Shown here: positions 51,733 to 59,008 of the stretch, piece after piece
Layout of the letters: every line of letters starts with the position of its first letter
Position numbering within the stretch: position 1 is the stretch's first letter
Source: G965267425 sp965267425
GTDB taxonomy: Bacteria > Bacteroidota > Bacteroidia > Flavobacteriales_E > Vicingaceae
Direction of reading: 5' to 3'
Length of the DNA stretch: 64,000 bases
NCBI GenBank assembly: GCA_965267425.1
Contig: OZ253959.1
Location: 806,001-870,000, forward strand
Position numbers and translations under genes: made by a program
Notes under the pieces: model-generated
The model's database searches: none
What the model was told of the DNA's origin: nothing
Seen by the model: only the letters and a program-made list of their open reading frames with translations

Positions 51733-52708
51733 AAAATTTGTTTTTCTATTCATTGGGATAATGATATCCTGCACGCAGGGCCATTTTAAGGAATATCATG
51801 GAAATACACAGGGGACAACGTTTTCTGTAAAATATAAGTATGGAGGCAATGACCAACATGTGCAAATTGACGTCGATTCAATTTTGCTGGCGATTGATGA
51901 ATCTCTTTCAACCTATAACAATAATTCCACCATTAGCTCTTATAACGAATCAGATTCAGGACTGGTTATAGATAAACTTTTTAAAAAAGTATTTGAGCTT
52001 TCTAACATCGTATTCAACGAATCAAAAGGCGATTTTGATCCAAGTGTTGCCCCATTGGTTTGGGCTTATGGATTTGGCCCTCAACGTGACACGATGCTAT
52101 CAACTGAAGTATTGGATTCTATTAAAAACTTGATTGGATTAGAAAAGTTCTGGTTGCAAGATGATTATTTATCCAAGCCTTTTCCTTCTTCCAAATTAGA
52201 TTTCAATGCAATAGCTCAAGGATATACCGTTGATTTGGTTGCTCAATATTTGACTTCGTTGAACATTGAAAATTATCTGGTAGAAATTGGAGGAGAAATA
52301 CGTGTTAGAGGTAAAAATCAAAACAATGAATTGTGGAAAATAGGAATTGACAGACCCGTTGAAAATTTACCTAATCGACAGGTATTTTCCGTAATTGCTC
52401 TCAACAACAAGAGTTTTGCAACTTCGGGAAACTATCGAAAGTTTTACGAAAAAAATGGTCAGAAATACACGCACACGATTAATCCACGAACAGGGAAGAC
52501 TGTTTTAAGCAATTTGTTAAGTGCAACGGTTGTTCATGAATCTTGTGCACTGGCAGACGCCTATGCCACTACACTAATGGTAAAAGGACTTGAAAGCGGA
52601 ATCCAGTTTGCCGATTCGTTGGATTTGGATGTATACTTGATTTATTCCGAAAAGGACGAATTGAAAGAGTATATTTCGCCTTCGTTATCTGAGCGTATCA
52701 GTTATTGA
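51701..52708 (+). CDS. apbE: FAD:protein FMN transferase (ApbE lipoprotein)
   Basis: Attaches FMN covalently to threonines of proteins such as NqrB/NqrC or RnfG. About 335 residues from the ATG at 51701; a GTG at 51713 is an alternative. The N-terminus has a membrane stretch ending IMISC, a passable lipobox. Core blocks: GNTQGTTFSVKY, DPSVAPLVWAYGFG, LDFNAIAQGYTVDLVA, YLVEIGGEIRVRG, ATSGNYRKFY, THTINPRTGK and ALADAYATTLMVKG. It converges on the NqrM-like gene with a 7-base overlap, which suggests Na+-NQR as target. Confidence 0.9.
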   Translation: MQRRVKLIFLEKFVFLFIGIMISCTQGHFKEYHGNTQGTTFSVKYKYGGNDQHVQIDVDSILLAIDESLSTYNNNSTISSYNESDSGLVIDKLFKKVFELSNIVFNESKGDFDPSVAPLVWAYGFGPQRDTMLSTEVLDSIKNLIGLEKFWLQDDYLSKPFPSSKLDFNAIAQGYTVDLVAQYLTSLNIENYLVEIGGEIRVRGKNQNNELWKIGIDRPVENLPNRQVFSVIALNNKSFATSGNYRKFYEKNGQKYTHTINPRTGKTVLSNLLSATVVHESCALADAYATTLMVKGLESGIQFADSLDLDVYLIYSEKDELKEYISPSLSERISY

Positions 52709-52893
52709 TTTTTGCACACTTCATCAGGTTTGGCTCCGCACAAACCACAACCTCCACCTTCTTTTTGCAGCATTGGGTTATTGCTTGCACAAGTTCCGGC
52801 AAATTCTCCATTTTTCTTCAGAAGAATCTTGACTGCGATTCCTGCAAATCCCAGAGCCAATAGCAAAACGGCTAAAACGAGGGTCATTGACAT
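52702..52893 (-). CDS. NqrM-like small cysteine-rich membrane protein
   Basis: 63 residues: one N-terminal membrane segment (about 3-25) and a tail with four cysteines in the order GTC, GCGLC, EVC. This is the pattern of NqrM (DUF539), which in Vibrio is needed for putting iron in the Na+-translocating NADH:quinone reductase. The convergent neighbour ApbE is the other known Nqr maturation factor. No nqr structural genes lie in the window. Easily missed because of its length. An in-frame ATG at residue 3 is an alternative start. Confidence 0.75.
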   Translation of the reverse strand: MSMTLVLAVLLLALGFAGIAVKILLKKNGEFAGTCASNNPMLQKEGGGCGLCGAKPDEVCKNQ

Positions 52894-52910
52894 AATTCCA
52901 ATTTATAAGG

Positions 52911-52918
52911 CAAATTTA
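52911..52918 (-). promoter_or_regulatory. Promoter -7 box for the NqrM-like gene
   Basis: TAAATTTG on the minus strand, 18 bases before the start at 52893. No clear -33 element. Confidence 0.5.
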
Positions 52919-52946
52919 ATGATTATTCAAAGGCAGCGATCATTTT

Positions 52947-53681
52947 TTAGTAGGGTTTAACAGTACCCCTACCTTCATTGGCTACAACCCGAACAAGTGG
53001 ATCATTCTGATAGACAATGTTTCCTATTTGATAGATTTCAACTTGCAAACCTTCTTCTGCATCTACCTGAATATCTCCGGTTCCACCATTGATGACATAA
53101 CATTCTCTGGCCTTGTAGTCAAATGTTCTCCACCATCCGGATCCTGTATTGAAAACGTAGTGGAGGTCAGTTTGACCGGAAACGGTTACATCACAAGCAC
53201 TCACAATTTGTTTCAAATAGGTTCTTTTGCATTTTAATTTCAAGTCTACATTTCCACCGCCATCCCATGCTTCAAACCGGAAGATGTCTTGTTCCAATGT
53301 GTCCAGGAAAACAATGTCAGCAAATCCTCTCAAGTCTATTAAATCCAATGAATTGATGGTCAAGTGTGCTTTAATTGGTGTGCTTAAATCGCGTAGAAAA
53401 TTACACGTATTGTTGTTTTTCAAAACCAACCAATTTCCATTAAACTCTAATTCGATAAAAGGCTGTAAATTTTTACCACATTCTATGGATAAAGCCTTGA
53501 ACGTATCTACACTAATCACTAAGTCAATGTCGTCTTGTATTTTTACGGCCGAAAAATCCGATGTCAGAACACGTTCTTGTATGACTTGCTCACCAACAGT
53601 TTTAAAACATGCGGATTTATCGTCATTGCATGCAAATGCAAAAACAGACAATAGGATTATATAGCTTAAAATATTTCTCAT
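52947..53681 (-). CDS. GIN-domain lipoprotein (DUF2807)
   Basis: 244-residue putative lipoprotein (signal ending FAFAC, Cys18). The rest matches the DUF2807/GIN head domain, a right-handed beta structure: SDFSAVKIQDDIDLVISVDTFKALSIECGKNLQPFIELEFNG then SLDLIDLRGFADIVF. GIN-domain proteins are abundant in Bacteroidota, role unknown. It starts within the stop of the PagL-like gene (4-base overlap), so they form an operon. Confidence 0.82.
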   Translation of the reverse strand: MRNILSYIILLSVFAFACNDDKSACFKTVGEQVIQERVLTSDFSAVKIQDDIDLVISVDTFKALSIECGKNLQPFIELEFNGNWLVLKNNNTCNFLRDLSTPIKAHLTINSLDLIDLRGFADIVFLDTLEQDIFRFEAWDGGGNVDLKLKCKRTYLKQIVSACDVTVSGQTDLHYVFNTGSGWWRTFDYKARECYVINGGTGDIQVDAEEGLQVEIYQIGNIVYQNDPLVRVVANEGRGTVKPY

Positions 53682-54772
53682 AATCTATATCCAACACCAA
53701 ATTCAAAATGATCTGCCACGGCAAAATGTGACTTTAATGACAAATTCAACAAGAGATGTTCGGTTAGCTGATAGCGATTTCCAATTCTGTGATATATTGA
53801 GCCGTCTCCTGTATATTTCGTATAAACATAAAATCCCATTTGAATCAAGAAATAGAATCTATTCATCTTCAAAACATAAGAACCATGTATTCCTGGTTGA
53901 AGAATTTCTGCATTTGAAACGTTTGATTCCGTTTCTTCCAATTCAGCTTTCACAGAAGCATCATAAAACAAATCAACTCCCCAGCCAAGCATGCTTTTAA
54001 AGGAGACGTTTTTCTGATTCGTAAATGATGCGGAGAATGCAGCGTATTTGTCTCCTCCAATTGGCTTTTTTTCTTTGGATGCGCCTGATACGACTACTAG
54101 CCTTTCCCATTTTGAAAAATCGTAATGACTTGCTGAATCTTCTTGTATTTGTTTTGCAACAGGCTGGATACCGTATGATACACCGGCATTTATGGAACAG
54201 ATGTTGATTCCAAGATTTGGAGTTTTTGAAGAACCGTTTGAAAAATGAACAAATGAAATACCTACCTGACCTGAAATGTGATCATTCAGTTTGAAATCCA
54301 GATGGTTGTAAAATTGAATATAGCCATTTAAATGGCTACTGATTCCCAAATTTTTAAAATTTTCGACACGATCAAATGGGTTTTCTATCCAACCCAAACC
54401 CTGACCAAATTTTAAGTTATAAGATAATTTTTCACCCGCTACAAAAGGAAAATCTATATACAAAAATAAGGCGTATCCATTCCCTAATTCTTGTGGGTTT
54501 CCCAGATAATTGTACGCTCCAGAAATTCCAATTTTAGGATATCGAAATTTTTGATGCCAAAAAGATGTACCCGATAATCGTTTTTCTGCAAATATTTCAA
54601 ATCCGGAAGTATGATCCTTCCTAATTAAATCCAACGATTTCCGATGACTAATGAGGAATCCTTTGCTGACCAATGCACCAAATTCGTATCCTTTAAAATT
54701 TTCCTGTGCCGAAACAGGGAAAATAAAGACACAAACCATCAATCCAATGAGTACATTCTTGCCTATCCGCAT
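53678..54772 (-). CDS. PagL-like acyloxyacyl hydrolase (lipid A deacylase)
   Basis: Outer-membrane barrel protein of 364 residues with signal peptide (ending FPVSAQ). Features of the PagL family include GNGYALFLYIDFPF, LGWIENPFDR and the active-site motif HFSNGS, with His176 and Ser178. PagL removes the 3-position acyl chain of lipid A. The chain is about twice as long as PagL of Pseudomonas, with extra strands after about residue 215, as is usual for Bacteroidota members. First gene of an operon with the GIN lipoprotein. Confidence 0.8.
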   Translation of the reverse strand: MRIGKNVLIGLMVCVFIFPVSAQENFKGYEFGALVSKGFLISHRKSLDLIRKDHTSGFEIFAEKRLSGTSFWHQKFRYPKIGISGAYNYLGNPQELGNGYALFLYIDFPFVAGEKLSYNLKFGQGLGWIENPFDRVENFKNLGISSHLNGYIQFYNHLDFKLNDHISGQVGISFVHFSNGSSKTPNLGINICSINAGVSYGIQPVAKQIQEDSASHYDFSKWERLVVVSGASKEKKPIGGDKYAAFSASFTNQKNVSFKSMLGWGVDLFYDASVKAELEETESNVSNAEILQPGIHGSYVLKMNRFYFLIQMGFYVYTKYTGDGSIYHRIGNRYQLTEHLLLNLSLKSHFAVADHFEFGVGYRL

Positions 54773-54792
54773 ACCTATTGTTGAAAAGTACT

Positions 54793-54800
54793 CAAAAGTA
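54793..54800 (-). promoter_or_regulatory. Promoter -7 box for the PagL-like gene
   Basis: TACTTTTG on the minus strand, 20 bases before the ATG at 54772. No good -33 element seen. Confidence 0.45.
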
Positions 54801-54860
54801 TCAAAAAATATTCCCGCGTTTTTTTCCTTACTTATTAATATTGTTGAAGAAATTTAACTC

Positions 54861-55640
54861 ATGGATACGGTACTTTCAGAATTTGATAGGTTATTAAAAA
54901 TAATGGATACACTTCGCACCGAATGTCCATGGGATAGAAAACAAACATTTGAAAGTCTGCGATCTCTTACATTGGAGGAGGTATATGAATTATCGGACGC
55001 CATTTCGGGAGAGGATTGGAATGAAGTTGGTAAAGAATTGGGTGACGTTTTATTACACATTGTTTTTTATGCGAAGTTGGGAAGTGAAAAAGGATATTTT
55101 GAATTGAGTAATGTCATTGCTGATTTATGTGATAAGTTAATTTTTCGTCACCCTCACATATATGGAGATACTTCTGTCTCAAATGAAGATGAAGTCAAAT
55201 CAAATTGGGAGAAGATCAAATTGAAGGAGGGGAAAAAGTCAGTATTGCAAGGAGTACCGGATTCATTGCCATCATTAATTAAAGCATACAGGGTCCAGGA
55301 TAAAGCTAGTGGAGTTGGTTTTGATTGGCCAAACAAAGCATTGGTTTGGGATAAAATCAAAGAGGAAATCCTGGAGTTTGAGGCTGAATCAACTGAAAAT
55401 CAAGAAAAGAGGGAAGAAGAATTTGGTGACTTATTGTTTGCTTTAGTCAATTATGCCAGAAAATCGGGTATTAACCCTGATGATGCACTTACGAAAACAA
55501 ATCAAAAGTTTGTAAATCGTTTTCAATTTATAGAAGCTTCTGCTAAAAAAGAAAACAAACCACTACAAGAGATGACATTAGAAGAAATGGAAAAATATTG
55601 GGTGGAGGCAAAAAAGGGCACAAAAAAAGCCGATGAGTAA
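54861..55640 (+). CDS. mazG: Nucleoside triphosphate pyrophosphohydrolase MazG
   Basis: Hydrolyses NTPs to NMP and pyrophosphate, a house-cleaning enzyme. 259 residues with two MazG folds: the first with CPWDRKQTFESLRSLTLEEVYELSDAI and the ELGDVLLHIVFY helix, the second with VWDKIKEEILEFEAE and EEFGDLLFALVNYARK. The Mg2+-binding ExxE and ExxD positions are kept in both. The 3' end contains the stem of a terminator serving the convergent peroxiredoxin gene. Confidence 0.94.
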   Translation: MDTVLSEFDRLLKIMDTLRTECPWDRKQTFESLRSLTLEEVYELSDAISGEDWNEVGKELGDVLLHIVFYAKLGSEKGYFELSNVIADLCDKLIFRHPHIYGDTSVSNEDEVKSNWEKIKLKEGKKSVLQGVPDSLPSLIKAYRVQDKASGVGFDWPNKALVWDKIKEEILEFEAESTENQEKREEEFGDLLFALVNYARKSGINPDDALTKTNQKFVNRFQFIEASAKKENKPLQEMTLEEMEKYWVEAKKGTKKADE

Positions 55641-55651
55641 TCACCGGCTTT
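55622..55651 (-). terminator. Peroxiredoxin terminator inside the mazG 3' end
   Basis: Stem AAAGCCG (55626-55632) with CGGCTTT (55645-55651), extended inside by TGA/TCA after one mismatch. On the minus strand it is followed by seven T, a good terminator for the peroxiredoxin gene. The left arm is within the last codons of mazG (stop at 55638-55640). Confidence 0.7.
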
Positions 55652-55671
55652 AGATTTCAGTTATTTTATCA

Positions 55672-56304
55672 TCAATGCTCAGTAAGGTATTCAGCAACAC
55701 CATCGTGGGTGGCTGACATTCCTTCGCTGCCTTTGGTCCAACCGGCAGGACAAACTTCACCATGCTCTTCGTTGAATTGCAATGCATCAATCATACGGAT
55801 GGCTTCGTCTACATTTCTTCCCAATGGAAGGTCATTGATCAATTGATGTCTTACGATACCTTCTTTGTCAATCAAGAATAAACCTCTGTAAGCAATCAAT
55901 TCACCTTCTGCAATGAGTTCTCCTTCTTCGTTGTAATCCCAGTCTCCAACCAAAACATCATAATTATGAGAAATCGTTTTGTTGGTATCTGCAACCACCG
56001 GATAAGTTACTCCCTTGATGCCTCCATGATTTTTTTCCATTTGTAACCAACCCCAGTGAGATTGTTCGGTATCTGTAGATACACCAATCACAGCTGTGTT
56101 TCTTGATTCAAATTCTGCAAGTTTTTCCTGAAAAGCATGCAATTCTGTTGGGCAAACAAATGTGAAATCTTTTGGATAAAAGAATAGAACCACATACTTG
56201 GATCCTTTGTATTGACTTAATGTGAAGTCAGACACAATATCATTTCCGTTTACAACAGCTTGTGCGTTGAAATCAGGAGCTTTTTTTCCTACTAAAACTG
56301 CCAT
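55672..56304 (-). CDS. 2-Cys peroxiredoxin (AhpC/Prx1 type)
   Basis: Reduces hydrogen peroxide and organic peroxides in the cytoplasm. 210 residues: peroxidatic Cys51 in FTFVCPTEL, resolving Cys185 in GEVCPAGW, and the PxxxTxxC active-site pattern. Its C-terminus resembles the typical 2-Cys class and includes a short tail (YLTEH). A promoter box lies upstream, and termination uses a hairpin inside the mazG 3' end. No ahpF or OxyR gene is adjacent. Confidence 0.94.
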   Translation of the reverse strand: MAVLVGKKAPDFNAQAVVNGNDIVSDFTLSQYKGSKYVVLFFYPKDFTFVCPTELHAFQEKLAEFESRNTAVIGVSTDTEQSHWGWLQMEKNHGGIKGVTYPVVADTNKTISHNYDVLVGDWDYNEEGELIAEGELIAYRGLFLIDKEGIVRHQLINDLPLGRNVDEAIRMIDALQFNEEHGEVCPAGWTKGSEGMSATHDGVAEYLTEH

Positions 56305-56335
56305 TTTAAATTTTTTTGTTTTTCTAAATGAGTGT

Positions 56336-56343
56336 CAAAATTA
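56336..56343 (-). promoter_or_regulatory. Promoter -7 box for the peroxiredoxin gene
   Basis: TAATTTTG on the minus strand, 32 bases before the ATG at 56304, in the spacer after the ZIP transporter gene. Confidence 0.5.
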
Positions 56344-56372
56344 CACATTCAGAATGACAAAAGTCCTTCTCT

Positions 56373-57080
56373 TCAGAATATTATTATTGCGGCTGCCGCA
56401 CCCACTAATATGGAGCCAAATTTTAGCAAATGAAAGCGGTGATTGTGACTACTTTCAAACAGGATAATTGTGCTAATGTGCAGAATAACTCCAGAAGCTA
56501 TTGCGAGAATATATTGTTCCAGATGTTCAATGGGTAAATGGGTAACCAATTGTTCACCAGTAAATAGTCCTAATGGTGCCATGCCAGCAAAGAGGACCAT
56601 GGATAAAACAATTTGCCATTTTGAAAGATTAGCATTCAACAATAAAACCATTAGGATGATGGAAATAGGAATTTTATGCAAGGCTATTCCCCAAAGCAAT
56701 GATTCACTTCCATGAGCTGTTTCATGGCCAATATGAATGGGAGTGGCTTCAATAAAAGCGTGCAAACATAAACTTGTCAACATCAACAATGGGAATCCTC
56801 CTTTTTTATCATTGTGAACATGCAGATGCCCATGTTCTATTCCCTGTGAAAAAAAATCCAACAGCAATTGAAGAAAGAACCCAAGTAATACGAATAAACC
56901 AATGTGTGTTGGGTGAGATTCATAAATTTCAGGTAACATATGAATGATACAAAGTGTCAGTAAAAACGATCCACTGAACGCCAATAGTAATTTGATGCGG
57001 GATTCATTTTTACCAAAAAAGTTGGTGGTTACCATACCCACCAATCCACCAGCCATTAATATGATAATATCCAAAATCAT
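56373..57080 (-). CDS. ZIP family divalent metal transporter
   Basis: Inner-membrane protein of 235 residues and about eight membrane segments. ZIP features are the histidine-rich loop (GHLHVHND) and the paired metal-binding helices, HAFIEATPIHIG with HETAHGSESLLWGIALHKIPISI. Likely imports zinc or another divalent metal. The start overlaps the stop of the upstream methyltransferase gene by 4 bases. Confidence 0.88.
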   Translation of the reverse strand: MILDIIILMAGGLVGMVTTNFFGKNESRIKLLLAFSGSFLLTLCIIHMLPEIYESHPTHIGLFVLLGFFLQLLLDFFSQGIEHGHLHVHNDKKGGFPLLMLTSLCLHAFIEATPIHIGHETAHGSESLLWGIALHKIPISIILMVLLLNANLSKWQIVLSMVLFAGMAPLGLFTGEQLVTHLPIEHLEQYILAIASGVILHISTIILFESSHNHRFHLLKFGSILVGAAAAIIIF

Positions 57081-57811
57081 GCCTTCTCTCCAATTAAAAT
57101 TAGTCTGTCGGAATTCTTTTCATCGAAATTTTCAAGTGCATAGTTACCAAAAACACTTTTCATCTTTACCCCTGCATTTTTAAAAAATGAATCAAAATCC
57201 ATAAGATTATATAAGTGCAAACGTTCTTCATAATGGTGTTCATTTTTACCATCCTTTACTTTAATTTTTTTGATTAAGTAAGATGATCGAATTTGTTTGC
57301 TCACAGAAAATTGAACAGTACCTCTTTGACAATGATGCTTCTCTTCAAGATTTTCTATGATGGGCACAGTATTTAAATAGTCAATAACGATGAATCCACC
57401 TTTTTTTAAATTCGCCGCCATTGAATTTATGGATTTTTGATTGTCTTCAGAATGTTCAAAATAGCCGAAGCTTGTAAAAAGGTTTAATACACCATCGAAA
57501 TACGAAGGCTTAAAAACATCCTTCATGTTATGAACGTGAAATTTGAGTGTTTCATTCTCAAAAGGTTTGGCAGCTTCGACATTATTTTCAGATAAATCCA
57601 CACCGGTAACATCGTATCCCAATTTATTCAAGTGTATGGCATGGCGACCCTTTCCACAAGCAATATCGATCAATCGACTTTTTTTCGGCCAATTCAAATA
57701 TTTACATAACCCATCAATGAAAAATTTCGCTTCTTTTTCATTGCGGTGTTCATACAACAAATGATAATATTTGGTATTAAACCAATGTTCGAACCAATCA
57801 GAACGCCCCAT
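57077..57811 (-). CDS. SAM-dependent methyltransferase
   Basis: Class I methyltransferase of 244 residues. The SAM-binding motif I is LIDIACGKGRHAIHL, followed by GYDVTGVDLS and the motif near FDGVLNLFTSFGYFE. The N-terminus (MGRSDWFEHWFNTKYYHLLYEHR) is typical of a small Bacteroidota family. Target unknown. First gene of a two-gene unit with the ZIP transporter. Confidence 0.85.
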   Translation of the reverse strand: MGRSDWFEHWFNTKYYHLLYEHRNEKEAKFFIDGLCKYLNWPKKSRLIDIACGKGRHAIHLNKLGYDVTGVDLSENNVEAAKPFENETLKFHVHNMKDVFKPSYFDGVLNLFTSFGYFEHSEDNQKSINSMAANLKKGGFIVIDYLNTVPIIENLEEKHHCQRGTVQFSVSKQIRSSYLIKKIKVKDGKNEHHYEERLHLYNLMDFDSFFKNAGVKMKSVFGNYALENFDEKNSDRLILIGEKA

Positions 57812-57815
57812 AGTT

Positions 57816-57823
57816 CAAAATTA
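57816..57823 (-). promoter_or_regulatory. Promoter -7 box for the methyltransferase-ZIP unit
   Basis: TAATTTTG on the minus strand, just 5 bases before the ATG, so the mRNA would be almost leaderless. It may be a chance match. Confidence 0.35.
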
Positions 57824-57931
57824 GGAGCTTAAAAGTAATACAATCCTTTGTTCTATCGCTTTTGAGACAAGGAAAAGAGATTAATCTTATCAAATTAGGT
57901 ATTTATATAGAATTTTATTTAATTCGTAGTA

Positions 57932-57969
57932 ATTTCTGTGGGGTTAAATTGGTTTAACTTTTCAGAAAT
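57932..57969. promoter_or_regulatory. Symmetric operator-like dyad in the siaBC promoter
   Basis: A 38-base nested palindrome: ATTTCTG (57932-57938) and CAGAAAT (57963-57969) outside, GTTAAA (57943-57948) and TTTAAC (57953-57958) inside, with equal 4-base gaps on both sides and a TTGG centre. It is centred on the -33 TTG at 57949-57951. No terminator-type T-run follows, and the gene on the far side is divergent, so nothing needs terminating here. This fits a regulator binding site. Confidence 0.65.
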
Positions 57970-57981
57970 ATTTTAGATTTG
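57949..57981 (+). promoter_or_regulatory. siaBC promoter
   Basis: TTG at 57949-57951, 22-base spacer, TAGATTTG at 57974-57981. It lies 27 bases before the siaB ATG and its -33 part sits in the middle of a palindrome. Confidence 0.7.
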
Positions 57982-58008
57982 TATCAACATTCGATAAGTC
58001 GAAAAAGG

Positions 58009-58569
58009 ATGCTCGATATATTTGATTTCTACGATAAAATGGATAAGCATAATATTATGCTTTCCTTTAAAGGTAATGTGACCTCCGAACTACTCACGTC
58101 TATTTTGCAGATTATGGAATCTCAGATGGACAATATGGAGGAAAAACCTAAAATGCGTCGTAAAGTTTACAATATTTTGGTCGAATGTTTACAGAATTTG
58201 TACCATCACATTGATGAAAGAGTAGAGGAGCAAGAAGGTCCTGAGAAAAATGCCATTTTTGCTATTGGAAAATTGGGAGATGAATATTCTATCATTACAG
58301 GTAATTACATGTATACAGAGAATATTGATGGACTCAAATCCAGACTTGAGAAAATCAATGCGATGAGTCGTGAAGATTTAAAAGTTTACTATAAGGAAGT
58401 GTTGAGTAATGGCGTAATGTCTGAAAAAGGCGGTGGCGGTCTTGGAATGATTGACATTGCTAGAAAATCAGGTAATAAGCTTGATTTTAGCTTTTCACCC
58501 GTAGATGAAAAATTTTCATTTTTTAGTTTAAGTATAAAAGTGACGCAATCAGTTAAACAAAATAGTTAG
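58009..58569 (+). CDS. SiaB-family protein kinase (DUF6272)
   Basis: 186 residues from the ATG at 58009; a TTG at 57979 would lie in the promoter box. It has a GHKL-like ATPase fold: N-box VECLQNLYHH (E-x-x-x-N), D-box region KLGDEYSIITGN and glycine-rich GGGGLGMIDIARKSG. In Pseudomonas aeruginosa SiaB phosphorylates SiaC, which otherwise activates the diguanylate cyclase SiaD. The partner SiaC-like gene follows 1 base later. SiaA-type phosphatase and SiaD are not in this window. Confidence 0.85.
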   Translation: MLDIFDFYDKMDKHNIMLSFKGNVTSELLTSILQIMESQMDNMEEKPKMRRKVYNILVECLQNLYHHIDERVEEQEGPEKNAIFAIGKLGDEYSIITGNYMYTENIDGLKSRLEKINAMSREDLKVYYKEVLSNGVMSEKGGGGLGMIDIARKSGNKLDFSFSPVDEKFSFFSLSIKVTQSVKQNS

Positions 58570-58570
58570 G

Positions 58571-58954
58571 ATGGAAGATTTAAATATTGAAGGAACACCT
58601 AAAACCCCAACAATTCGATTTGATTATGGTAATGGGGAAATATTGATCAAAGGAAGATCAATACCTGAAAACAGCATAGAGTTTTACAAGCCGTTAACTG
58701 AGAAACTTGAATCGTATGCTGATCAACCAAAGGATGAAACCAAAGTAAATATTCAACTTGAGTATTTTAATACAAGTTCTTCCAAATGTATCCTAGACGT
58801 TTTCAAGAAACTCGAAAAAATAAATAGTGGAGCTTCAAATGTTACCATCAATTGGTACTACGAAGAAGATGATGAAGATATGCTTGAAGCGGGTGAAGAT
58901 TATGAAGCGATAATCAACATTCCATTCAAGATGATTGAAGTGGAAGAAGAATAA
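58571..58954 (+). CDS. SiaC-family regulatory phosphoprotein (DUF1987)
   Basis: 127 residues. The core KTPTIRFDYGNGEILIKGRSIPENSIEFYKPL and VNIQLEYFNTSSSKCILDVFKKL matches DUF1987. Thr68, in NTSSS, lands at the position whose phosphorylation by SiaB controls SiaC in Pseudomonas (T68). The tail is acidic. So the switch residue is kept, although the diguanylate cyclase target is not nearby. Co-transcribed with the kinase and closed by a strong terminator. Confidence 0.88.
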   Translation: MEDLNIEGTPKTPTIRFDYGNGEILIKGRSIPENSIEFYKPLTEKLESYADQPKDETKVNIQLEYFNTSSSKCILDVFKKLEKINSGASNVTINWYYEEDDEDMLEAGEDYEAIINIPFKMIEVEEE

Positions 58955-58971
58955 AAAACTTATCATGTATG

Positions 58972-59008
58972 AAAAAAGCCTGTGATGATATCACGGGCTT
59001 TTTTTTTA
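58972..59008. terminator. Bidirectional terminator after siaC
   Basis: AAAAAAGCC with GGCTTTTTT around GTGAT/ATCAC; one T-G pair in the stem. The long A and T flanks suit both siaC and the convergent TPR gene, whose TAA stop is at 59006-59008. Confidence 0.88.

Noticed and set aside
54776..54848. 10-base direct repeat TATTGTTGAA (54776-54785 and 54839-54848) in the pagL-mazG spacer
   Set aside because: AT-rich, single pair, not symmetric with respect to either promoter, and the first copy overlaps the untranslated leader. Chance is an adequate explanation.
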